From NCBI GenBank assembly GCA_005880345.1, contig VBGE01000096.1, positions 1 to 6,584 on the forward strand: a stretch of DNA of 6,584 nucleotides. Direction: 5' to 3'. The notes beneath the pieces are model-generated. The model worked only from the letters and a program-made list of their open reading frames with translations. It made no database searches and was not told where the DNA came from. Positions 1 to 5,140 of the stretch are shown piece after piece (within the stretch, counting starts at the first letter, position 1; every line of letters begins with the position of its first letter). Source of the stretch: Chloroflexota bacterium. Its GTDB lineage: Bacteria > Chloroflexota > Dormibacteria > Dormibacterales > Dormibacteraceae. Made by a program: the position numbers and the translations under genes.

Positions 1-2
1 TC

Positions 3-521
3 AGCGGCGCGGTGTGCGTGGTCAACAGCTTCCGGGCCAAGCTGCTGCACAAGAAGATGAGCCTGGCGATGCTGTCCGACGACCGTTACCAGCACCTGTA
101 CACGCCCGCCCAGCGGGCGGCGATCCGCCGCCACATCCCGTGGACGCGTCGCGTGTGCCCGGAGCTGGCGGAGGACATCGCACGCCGGCGTGAGACGCTG
201 GTCCTGAAGCCCAACGACGAATACGGCGGCAAAGGGGTCGTTCTCGGTTGGACGGTCGACCAGGCGGAGTGGGAGGCCGCGATCGACGTCGCGACAACTC
301 AGAGCTACGTCGTGCAGGAGGCGGTCGAGATCCCGCGGATCCCCTTCCCGGTGGCGCTCGATGGCCTGCGCTACATCGACCTGGCGGTCGACCTGGACCC
401 GTACCTTTTCGACGGTCGCGTGGGCGGGTTCATGACTCGCGTCTCGGCGGCCGCTCTGCTCAATGTCACCGCCGGGGCGGGCAGCGTCGTGCCAACATTC
501 GTCGTCGAAGGGCCGGCATGA
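3..521 (+). CDS. Circularly permuted ATP-grasp ligase, C-terminal part (5' end outside window)
   Basis: The reading frame is open from the left edge, so only about the last 170 residues are present; the GTG at 12 is probably internal. The fragment shows the hallmarks of the circularly permuted ATP-grasp family: an N-S-F-R segment near the start, 'HIPWTRRV', the nucleotide-binding strand and glycine loop 'LVLKPNDEYGGKGV', and near the end 'VGGFMTRVSAAALLNVTAG', whose Arg and Asn are the expected ATP/Mg ligands. Members of this family activate a carboxylate as acyl-phosphate and join it to an amine, in the cytoplasm. The stop overlaps the start of the next gene as ATGA (518-521), so the two are very likely co-translated. 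ATP-grasp plus GCS2 pairs are a known amidoligase arrangement; the actual substrate here is unknown. Family assignment is fairly sure, reaction partner is not. Confidence 0.85.
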   Translation, partial: SGAVCVVNSFRAKLLHKKMSLAMLSDDRYQHLYTPAQRAAIRRHIPWTRRVCPELAEDIARRRETLVLKPNDEYGGKGVVLGWTVDQAEWEAAIDVATTQSYVVQEAVEIPRIPFPVALDGLRYIDLAVDLDPYLFDGRVGGFMTRVSAAALLNVTAGAGSVVPTFVVEGPA

Positions 522-1633
522 AGCGCGAGGGTTTGCTCACGATCGGCGTCGAGGAGGAGTACCAGATCATCGACTCCTCCGGGGCGCTCCACTCGCACAT
601 CGACACGCTCCTGGCGAGGGCCGCTCCGAAGCTCGGCGACAAAGTCAAGCGCGAGATGATGCAGTCGGTGGTCGAGGTCGGCACGACCATCTGCGAGAAC
701 GTCGACGAGGCGCGCGACCAGCTCCGCGACATGCGCCAGACCCTGGCCGACCTGCTCCAGCCTGAAGGTCTCCGCATCGCCTGTGCGGGCACGCACCCGT
801 TCTCGCTGTGGCAGGACCAGCAGATCACGGACTTCGACCGCTACAAGATGCTCGAAGAGGAGCTGCAGGACGTCGTTCGCTCGCTGGTCATCTTTGGCCT
901 GCACGTCCACGTCGCCATTCCCGACCAGGAGAGGCGGATCGAGATCCTCAACGAGGCGCGCTACTTCCTGCCTCACCTGCTGGCGTTGAGCACGTCGAGC
1001 CCATTCTGGATGGGACGCAACACCGGCCTGAAGTCGTACCGCAGCGTGATCTGGTCGAACTTCCCGCGCACAGGGATTCCACCAGAGCTGACCTCGTACG
1101 ACGAATACCAGAACTACGTCCAGCTGCTGGTCAAGACCGGGTCGATCGACAACGGCAAGAAGATCTGGTGGGACATGCGCGCGCACCCTTCGTTCCCGAC
1201 GATCGAGTTCCGCGTGTGCGACATGCCCACACGGCTTGCGGAGACGATCTGCCTCGCGGGCCTGATGCAGGCCATCTGCGCCAAGCTCCTCAAGCTTCGC
1301 GAACGCAACCTCGGGTTCCGCAAGTACATGCCGGCGCTGATCGCCGAGAACAAGTGGCGGGCGATCCGGTACGGGATCGATGGCAACCTGATCGACTTCG
1401 GCAAGCAGGCGGAGGTGCCGATGCGCGACCTGGCCGTCGAGCTGGTCGAGTTTGTCGACGACGTCGTCGACGAGCTGGGCTCGCGGGCGGCGGTCGAGTA
1501 CGTGCACACGATCCTGGCCGAGGGGACGAGCGCAGACCGGCAGCTTCGTGTGTTCAAAGCCACCGGAGACACGCGGGCGGTGGTCGACCTGCTGGCGGCG
1601 GAGACGATGGGGGTGCCCGTCCCGCACGTCTGA
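518..1633 (+). CDS. YbdK/GCS2-type carboxylate-amine ligase
   Basis: A 371-residue protein of the glutamate-cysteine ligase 2 family, almost the same length as E. coli YbdK (372). It is expected to be a cytoplasmic ATP-dependent ligase forming an amide between an amino acid carboxylate and an amine. Visible motifs: 'GVEEEYQIID' at 10-19 (acidic Mg/ATP cluster), 'AGTHPF' at 90-95, 'GLHVHVAI' at 127-134, 'SSPFWMGRNTGLKSYR' at 160-175, and 'DMRAHPSFPTIEFRVCDMP' at 219-237. All look intact. The ATG at 518 is chosen because it overlaps the upstream ATP-grasp stop as ATGA and places the EEE motif at the usual distance from the N-terminus; the frame is open further upstream but that part lies inside the ATP-grasp gene. 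True gamma-glutamylcysteine synthesis is possible but not shown: many members only have weak activity of that kind. A product made jointly with the ATP-grasp partner is an inference. Confidence 0.93.
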   Translation: MKREGLLTIGVEEEYQIIDSSGALHSHIDTLLARAAPKLGDKVKREMMQSVVEVGTTICENVDEARDQLRDMRQTLADLLQPEGLRIACAGTHPFSLWQDQQITDFDRYKMLEEELQDVVRSLVIFGLHVHVAIPDQERRIEILNEARYFLPHLLALSTSSPFWMGRNTGLKSYRSVIWSNFPRTGIPPELTSYDEYQNYVQLLVKTGSIDNGKKIWWDMRAHPSFPTIEFRVCDMPTRLAETICLAGLMQAICAKLLKLRERNLGFRKYMPALIAENKWRAIRYGIDGNLIDFGKQAEVPMRDLAVELVEFVDDVVDELGSRAAVEYVHTILAEGTSADRQLRVFKATGDTRAVVDLLAAETMGVPVPHV

Positions 1634-1652
1634 CGCCACCGTGCGCTAAGCC

Positions 1653-1699
1653 GACTGCCGAACGCTGCATGTGACGTCACAGGTGCGGAACGGGCAGTC
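1653..1699. other. Nested inverted repeat downstream of the ligase gene
   Basis: Outer arms GACTGCC (1653-1659) and GGCAGTC (1693-1699) are perfect complements. Between them, almost exactly centred, is the perfect 12-bp palindrome TGTGACGTCACA (1670-1681). Further partial pairing lies between the two. Transcribed, it could form a long imperfect hairpin that ends the ATP-grasp/ligase transcript, although no T-run follows. As DNA it could be a dyad operator upstream of the tetR gene. The sequence does not decide between these. Confidence 0.5.
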
Positions 1700-1726
1700 T
1701 CCGATGCGGAATTCGCGAGCCTCCAT

Positions 1727-1741
1727 CAAGTGTTTAATTAG
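1727..1741 (+). promoter_or_regulatory. Probable TetR operator, copy 1 (before tetR)
   Basis: The element CAAGTGTTTAATTAG ends 6 nt before the tetR start codon and matches 13 of 15 positions in the element before the oxidoreductase gene (2326-2340). It contains an imperfect dyad, ATCAA-N4-TTAAT, typical in size for a TetR half-site pair. TAATTA (1735-1740) could also be a -10 box, which would put the transcript start at or very near the ATG and explain the lack of a Shine-Dalgarno sequence. Binding is inferred from position and repetition only. Confidence 0.6.
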
Positions 1742-1747
1742 CCGGCG

Positions 1748-2317
1748 ATGAGCGCGCGGACCTCGGCCATCAGCGAGAAGAGGAGGCGCGAGCTCGTCCA
1801 CGCGGCGTACAAGCAGATCGCGGAAGGAGGCTTCGAAGGGCTGCGGACGCGCGAGGTGGCGGCCGAGGTCGGCGTGAACATCGCGACTCTGCACTACTAC
1901 TTTCCGACCAAGGAGTCGCTGATTGGCGGCGTGCTGGAATACGCCATGGGGCGGTTTCGCACCACGCTCGAGCCACACGGCTCGCCGTCGGATCAGCTGC
2001 GCAATCACCTGCGCGCGGTGAGGAAGCTGATGGTGGCCCAGCCTGAGCTGGCGGCGGTGATGGGCGAGCTGACGCTTCGCTCGTCGCGCGATCCAGCGGT
2101 GCGGGCGATCGTGGACGGGATGTTCGCCACCTGGCAGAGCACGATGCGCGGCCTGCTGCGCCGGGCGGTCAAGAACGGCACGCTGCCCGCCCAGCAGGAC
2201 AGTGGCGCGGTCGCGGGCCTGGTGATCGCGGCCATCATGGGATCGACGCTGCCCCAGGTCGACCCGAAGCGTGGAGACCAGGCGATCCGCCAGTTGGAGC
2301 GCCTCCTCGGAATATGA
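1748..2317 (+). CDS. TetR/AcrR family transcriptional regulator
   Basis: A 189-residue protein of typical TetR length. Residues about 10-56 form the DNA-binding domain: a first helix 'RRRELVHAAYKQIAEGGFE', then the helix-turn-helix 'LRTREVAAEVGVNIATLHYY' (32-51) and the family signature 'YYFPTKESLI' (50-59). The C-terminal helices form the ligand-binding and dimer domain, which is too variable to name a ligand. The ATG at 1748 has no convincing ribosome binding site; the putative operator and -10 box sit directly before it, suggesting a leaderless transcript. The next gene on the same strand encodes an F420-type oxidoreductase with the same upstream element, so autoregulation plus control of that enzyme is the simplest model. 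Family assignment is secure; targets are inferred. Confidence 0.95.
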   Translation: MSARTSAISEKRRRELVHAAYKQIAEGGFEGLRTREVAAEVGVNIATLHYYFPTKESLIGGVLEYAMGRFRTTLEPHGSPSDQLRNHLRAVRKLMVAQPELAAVMGELTLRSSRDPAVRAIVDGMFATWQSTMRGLLRRAVKNGTLPAQQDSGAVAGLVIAAIMGSTLPQVDPKRGDQAIRQLERLLGI

Positions 2318-2325
2318 TAGTCAAG

Positions 2326-2340
2326 CAAGTGATTGATTAG
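2326..2340 (+). promoter_or_regulatory. Probable TetR operator, copy 2 (before the oxidoreductase)
   Basis: CAAGTGATTGATTAG lies between tetR and the oxidoreductase start and matches copy 1 at 13 of 15 positions. Here the dyad is better: AA-G-CAA-GTGA-TTG-A-TT (2323-2338). A wider pair of arms, TAGTC (2318-2322) and GACTA (2340-2344), brackets it and runs into the ATG at 2344. A bound repressor would block initiation. The intergenic space is only 26 bp and is almost wholly occupied by this element. Confidence 0.6.
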
Positions 2341-2343
2341 ACT

Positions 2344-2805
2344 ATGAGCATGAGCACCGCATCTCCCGCCAAAGCGCCCTCGTTCGTCAGCCTGTTCAAT
2401 CCGCTGGCGCAACGCCTCCTGAGACTTGGGCGCGTGTTGGGACCGAACGCGCTCATCACGGTTCGCGGGCGCAAGACGGGCGAGCCGCGGACGACGCCTG
2501 TCGCGCTGGTCGACATCGGCGGCAAGCGCTGGGTCATCGGCACGTTCGGTGACACCAACTGGGTCCGCAACCTGCGAGTCGCGGGCGAGGCCACGCTGAC
2601 CGTGGGAAGCAAACGTGAGGAGGTGAAGGCGGCCGAGCTCGACGTGGCAGCGCGGACCGCTTTCTTCAGGGACGTCATCGGGCCATATGTCAGGCGAATG
2701 CCGGTGGGAGGCCTGCTCCTATCGATCCTCGGCGCGAAGGAGATCGTCAGCGACCCCGCGGCAGCCGCGGAGAAGCGCCCGGTCTTCGAGCTCCGCGCCG
2801 CCTAA
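2344..2805 (+). CDS. DDN-like F420-dependent (deazaflavin) nitroreductase-family oxidoreductase
   Basis: A 153-residue protein of the DUF385/F420H2-dependent quinone/nitro-reductase family (split beta-barrel), close to the usual size. Diagnostic segments: 'LITVRGRKTGEPRTTPVALV' (about 37-56), where the R-G-R-K-T-G stretch binds the cofactor phosphate region, and 'GDTNWVRNLRVAGEATL' (about 75-91). Family members transfer hydride from F420H2 to quinones, nitro-compounds or other electrophiles, usually at or near the membrane; this protein's substrate is unknown. An alternative start at 2350 fits a leaderless transcript if TAGACT (2338-2343) is the -10 box. It lies next to the TetR gene and shares its upstream element, so inducible detoxification is plausible. 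Its TAA (2803-2805) overlaps the TAG of the convergent gene by 4 bp. Confidence 0.92.
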   Translation: MSMSTASPAKAPSFVSLFNPLAQRLLRLGRVLGPNALITVRGRKTGEPRTTPVALVDIGGKRWVIGTFGDTNWVRNLRVAGEATLTVGSKREEVKAAELDVAARTAFFRDVIGPYVRRMPVGGLLLSILGAKEIVSDPAAAAEKRPVFELRAA

Positions 2806-3170
2806 CCCGGAATCCTCAAGACCAGGCCAGGTATCCGGTAGTCCAGGATCACGTCAACGCAGTCCCCTGACGGCACCGCGATCGTTACTGTGCGCGAGTC
2901 GCCTTGCATCGAGATGCGATATCTGCCGGGCGAGAGTCGCGCCGCGAATGTGCCGTCAGCGGCCACCTGAGTGAGGGTCGTGGCGCCCGTCTGTTCATTT
3001 TGGATGGCGATGGATTTCGGGAGAGCTCCGAACGTGTCGATCCTGGCGGCGATCCCGGTGCCGGCAAAGTCGGGGATGCTCGACCGGTCGCTCTGATATC
3101 CGATTAGCGTCGCCACGGTGAGCAGCACCGCCAGCGCTGCAACGAGGATGCCGACGACCAGGAGTTTCAT
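2802..3170 (-). CDS. Membrane-anchored or exported protein with carboxypeptidase-regulatory-like beta domain
   Basis: A 122-residue protein starting at the ATG that overlaps the upstream stop as ATGA (3167-3170). Residues 1-25 (MKLLVVGILVAALAVLL...) form one hydrophobic helix, a signal anchor or uncleaved signal peptide with no lipobox cysteine. Residues about 48-113 read as a small beta-sandwich: 'ADGTFAARLSPGRYRISMQG' (71-90) has the G-x-F...L-x-P-G-x-Y pattern of carboxypeptidase-regulatory-like/CNA-B-like folds, followed by 'TVTIAVPSGDCVDVILDY'. It is the last gene of the leftward PadR operon. I do not recognise a specific family; a role outside the membrane is inferred. A much longer open frame runs upstream to 3671 but is out of frame with, and inside, the neighbouring gene, so it was not used. 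Confidence 0.78.
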   Translation of the reverse strand: MKLLVVGILVAALAVLLTVATLIGYQSDRSSIPDFAGTGIAARIDTFGALPKSIAIQNEQTGATTLTQVAADGTFAARLSPGRYRISMQGDSRTVTIAVPSGDCVDVILDYRIPGLVLRIPG

Positions 3171-3628
3171 CGCGCCGGCGTCCTGAGCAACCGCGGAGCC
3201 ACGACAAGGAGGACGAGCGCGCCGAGCAGTACGACGAGGATCGTGGCGGCGGGCAACCATTCGACAGTCCGGTTGATTCGGTTCAGGGGTTCCAGCCCAT
3301 GGAAGAGCAGCTGGCTGCGCTCGAACGAGGCGACATGGAAGGGTCCAAACCAGGCATCGGCGGCGAGGTTCGAGCTCAGGCCGAACAGGATGAACGTGAC
3401 AAAAGCGATCGCCTGCAGCAGGACTGCCACGCAAACCCCGTGGAGGAACGAGCCGGCTGACGCGAGGATCCGGTTGCCGCGGATCACCGCGGCGTAAGCC
3501 GTCCCCGCGCCGAGAACGAGGTCGAGCCCGACGCCCGTCTGTCGAGGCATGTCGTCGAGAAGGACTTCCATCTCGCGCCCATAACGTTTGCGCCAGGACC
3601 GCGGATAGAGCCAGAGCCACGTTTTCAT
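3167..3628 (-). CDS. Membrane protein with N-terminal 'LYPRSWRKRYG' segment
   Basis: A 153-residue protein. The ATG at 3628 is preferred over an upstream GTG (3658) because it overlaps the preceding stop as ATGA (3625-3628) and starts directly before 'MKTWLWLYPRSWRKRYG'. That amphipathic Trp/Tyr/Arg-rich start, followed by 'REMEVLLDDM', is a recurring N-terminal module in membrane proteins of Actinobacteria and Chloroflexota that sit beside PadR regulators. Hydrophobic spans lie at about 57-80 and 121-145, with a 40-residue loop between, presumably extracytoplasmic. The protein is probably an inner-membrane component acting with its operon neighbours. The biochemical function is unknown. Confidence 0.83.
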   Translation of the reverse strand: MKTWLWLYPRSWRKRYGREMEVLLDDMPRQTGVGLDLVLGAGTAYAAVIRGNRILASAGSFLHGVCVAVLLQAIAFVTFILFGLSSNLAADAWFGPFHVASFERSQLLFHGLEPLNRINRTVEWLPAATILVVLLGALVLLVVAPRLLRTPAR

Positions 3629-3909
3629 GCGAGCGGTCGCCAGCGCCGGAACTTCCACGCCGCCGTGGCAAGACCAGAGGCGGAAGTGAGGAGAAACGAG
3701 CCTACGGTCGTGGCGTTGAAAAGAGTCAGTTGCGGAGCGCAGCAGTCTGGCTGGGCGAACAGAAAACCGGCCGGGCCGAGCTCAACGCCAAATTTCAATC
3801 TGAGGATGAAGCTGAAGAGCACGAGCAGTCCCAACAGGCTTGCCTCAGCCACGCTGATGGCGATAACGCCAAGGAGCAGAAGCGACGCAGCAGCGGAAAA
3901 CCGTCTCAT
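3625..3909 (-). CDS. Small two-helix membrane protein
   Basis: A 94-residue protein with two hydrophobic spans: about 6-36 (SAAASLLLLGVIAISVAEAS onwards) and about 66-84. A loop between them carries the Cys pair in 'QPDCCAPQL' (53-61), and a basic tail 'KFRRWRPLA' ends the protein. The start is 6 nt after the padR stop and its own stop overlaps the next ATG, so it sits firmly inside the operon. No known family is recognised. The basic N-terminus (MRRF) and basic tail suggest both ends face the cytoplasm, with the Cys pair outside where it could form a disulfide or bind a ligand; that is inference. The ribosome binding site is weak, consistent with translational coupling. Confidence 0.72.
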   Translation of the reverse strand: MRRFSAAASLLLLGVIAISVAEASLLGLLVLFSFILRLKFGVELGPAGFLFAQPDCCAPQLTLFNATTVGSFLLTSASGLATAAWKFRRWRPLA

Positions 3910-3915
3910 GCAGGG

Positions 3916-4209
3916 TCAGGCTCTCTTCAGGCGGCGGAGGCTGGTCGCGACGAGACCCTTCATGCCGCTGATCTCGGATTCGAGGCGCCGCCGGCCGGCG
4001 GGGGTGATCTGGTACGGGCGGCGCCGATCGTCCGTGGCCAGGGCCTCGATCATGCCTTCGGCCTCCAATCTGCCGATCGCGCCGTACAGCGTCCCGGGCC
4101 CGAGACGAACGCCTGTGATCGAAGCGATGTCCTCGATCATCGCGTAGCCGTGCTTGGGTCCTCCGGCCGGTCTAAATTGATCGCAGATAACCGAGGGAAG
4201 AACACACAT
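3916..4209 (-). CDS. PadR family transcriptional regulator, N-terminus uncertain or truncated
   Basis: The frame encodes a clear PadR winged helix: 'GGPKHGYAMIEDIASITGVR' then 'LGPGTLYGAIGRLEAEGMIE', the wing 'DDRRRPYQITPAGRRRLESE' and a basic C-terminal helix. These proteins repress their own promoter and neighbouring genes. What is missing is the first helix: PadR proteins normally have about 10-20 hydrophobic residues (a leucine-rich stretch) before G-P-x-H-G-Y. Here the preceding residues, 'VICDQFRP', do not fit, and no ATG, GTG or TTG lies in frame between the motif and 4209. The ATG at 4209 gives 97 residues but shares a CATG with the divergent cupin start, so it may not be used; the frame stays open to 4287 inside the antisense of the cupin gene. 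Either the 5' end was lost by rearrangement or initiation is unusual. Confidence 0.75.
   Translation of the reverse strand: MCVLPSVICDQFRPAGGPKHGYAMIEDIASITGVRLGPGTLYGAIGRLEAEGMIEALATDDRRRPYQITPAGRRRLESEISGMKGLVATSLRRLKRA
4193..4198 (+). promoter_or_regulatory. Shine-Dalgarno site of the cupin gene
   Basis: GAGGGA with 9 nt to the ATG at 4208. It fixes the cupin start and contrasts with the TetR and oxidoreductase genes, which lack such a site. The stretch between it and the PadR homology (about 4172-4192) is AT-richer than its surroundings and may hold the cupin promoter, but I could not assign -35 and -10 boxes with confidence. Confidence 0.6.
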
Positions 4210-4570
4210 GGTCGAGAAGGTGAGGGTGGCGGATAAGTTCGAGCTCTTCGACGAATACTGGAAGCCGAAGGTCATCGGCGAGGTCAACGACTTCTACATC
4301 AAGGCGGTCAAGTTCAAGGGTGAGTTCGTCTGGCACGATCACCAGACCGAGGACGAGCTTTTCTACGTGGTCAAAGGCAAATTCCGGATCAAGCTGCGCG
4401 ACGGCGAGGTGGAGCTGGGGCCGGGCGAGTTTGCCGTTGTCCCGCGGGGCGTCGAGCACATGCCCGTCGCCGACGAGGAGGTCCACGTCTTACTCCTGGA
4501 ACCCAAGACGACCGTCAACACCGGCAGCGCCGACAGCGAGCGAAGGGTCGACGTGCTGGAGGCGATCTAG
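4208..4570 (+). CDS. Single-domain cupin protein
   Basis: A 120-residue cupin of the small mannose-6-phosphate-isomerase-like type. Both cupin motifs are complete. Motif 1 is 'GEFVWHDHQTEDELFYVVKG' (38-57), giving metal ligands H43, H45 and E50. Motif 2 is 'GPGEFAVVPRGVEHMPVA' (71-88), giving H84. A metal-dependent enzyme or small-molecule-binding role in the cytoplasm is expected; the family is too diverse to name a substrate. A good Shine-Dalgarno site supports the start. The gene is intact, yet both neighbours facing it lack their N-termini: PadR on the left and the uridine kinase remnant on the right, whose homology begins three codons after the cupin stop and in the same frame. The cupin may have arrived with a rearrangement at this spot. 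Confidence 0.92.
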   Translation: MVEKVRVADKFELFDEYWKPKVIGEVNDFYIKAVKFKGEFVWHDHQTEDELFYVVKGKFRIKLRDGEVELGPGEFAVVPRGVEHMPVADEEVHVLLLEPKTTVNTGSADSERRVDVLEAI

Positions 4571-4630
4571 CGGCCGGGTCTGCATCCCGACGCATACGAC
4601 TACGGGCTGCTGAAGGCTTCGCTGCTCGAT

Positions 4631-4785
4631 CCGTTGTCGAGCGGATCGGGCCGATTCCGCCGCGCGGCATTCAACGTCGAGTCGGACGCGCCGGTCGACA
4701 GTCCACTGGAGGTTCTGCAGCGGCCGGAGTTGCGCCGCTACTGGCATCTCTCGATTTTGCTGGACGTGCCGTGGGAGAAGAACCA
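4631..4785 (+). repeat. Tandem duplication, copy 1 (155 bp, internally deleted)
   Basis: Positions 4631-4712 are identical to 4786-4867 (82 bp), and 4713-4785 are identical to 4907-4979 (73 bp). Copy 1 lacks the 39 bp that copy 2 holds at 4868-4906. The deletion is in frame and removes the codons for the Walker-B-like 'VLIFDG' strand. No mismatch was seen in the shared 155 bp. The copy length is not a multiple of three, so the duplication itself causes a frameshift. Confidence 0.95.
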
Positions 4786-4979
4786 CCGTTGTCGAGCGGA
4801 TCGGGCCGATTCCGCCGCGCGGCATTCAACGTCGAGTCGGACGCGCCGGTCGACAGTCCACTGGAGGACGCGGTGCCGGGGTCCGTGCTGATCTTTGACG
4901 GCATCTTTCTGCAGCGGCCGGAGTTGCGCCGCTACTGGCATCTCTCGATTTTGCTGGACGTGCCGTGGGAGAAGAACCA
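4786..4979 (+). repeat. Tandem duplication, copy 2 (194 bp, full-length)
   Basis: Directly abuts copy 1 with no spacer. It includes the 39-bp segment (4868-4906) absent from copy 1 and continues in frame into the rest of the kinase sequence. No evident microhomology borders the 39-bp gap (copy 1 has GAGG joined to TTCTG) and no inverted repeat or transposase is nearby. Confidence 0.95.
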
Positions 4980-5140
4980 TCATCTTCTCAACCACCCGGA
5001 GTGGAATGCCGGCCAGTCGGACCCGAGCAGCCCGCAGCACCGGTACGCCGAAGGGCAGCGCATTTACTTTCGCGAGTGCGACCCTCGCGCCGCTGCATCC
5101 ATCGTCATCGACAACACCGACCTGTCCAATCCGATCGTCA

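Noticed and set aside
248..517. N-terminal extension of the ligase frame back to 248
   Set aside because: It lies inside the conserved ATP-grasp coding region, is Arg/Gly-rich without motifs, and the ATGA overlap at 518 gives the family's normal length.
371..1639. A 422-codon open frame on the minus strand opposite the YbdK-type ligase
   Set aside because: It is the antisense shadow of a well-conserved ligase in GC-rich DNA; its composition (Arg, Asp, Val repeats) shows no domain.
1670..1681. CRP/FNR-type binding site at TGTGACGTCACA
   Set aside because: The half-sites match TGTGA/TCACA but are separated by 2 bp rather than the 6 bp of a CRP site.
3171..3671. Long upstream extension of the 122-residue anchored protein
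   Set aside because: The extension is out of frame with the clear membrane protein at 3167-3628 and would bury the signal anchor in the middle.
4165..4210. Frameshift hiding the missing PadR first helix in another minus-strand frame
   Set aside because: Translations of the other two frames here give no leucine-rich helix before the G-P-K-H-G-Y motif, so a simple indel does not restore the N-terminus.
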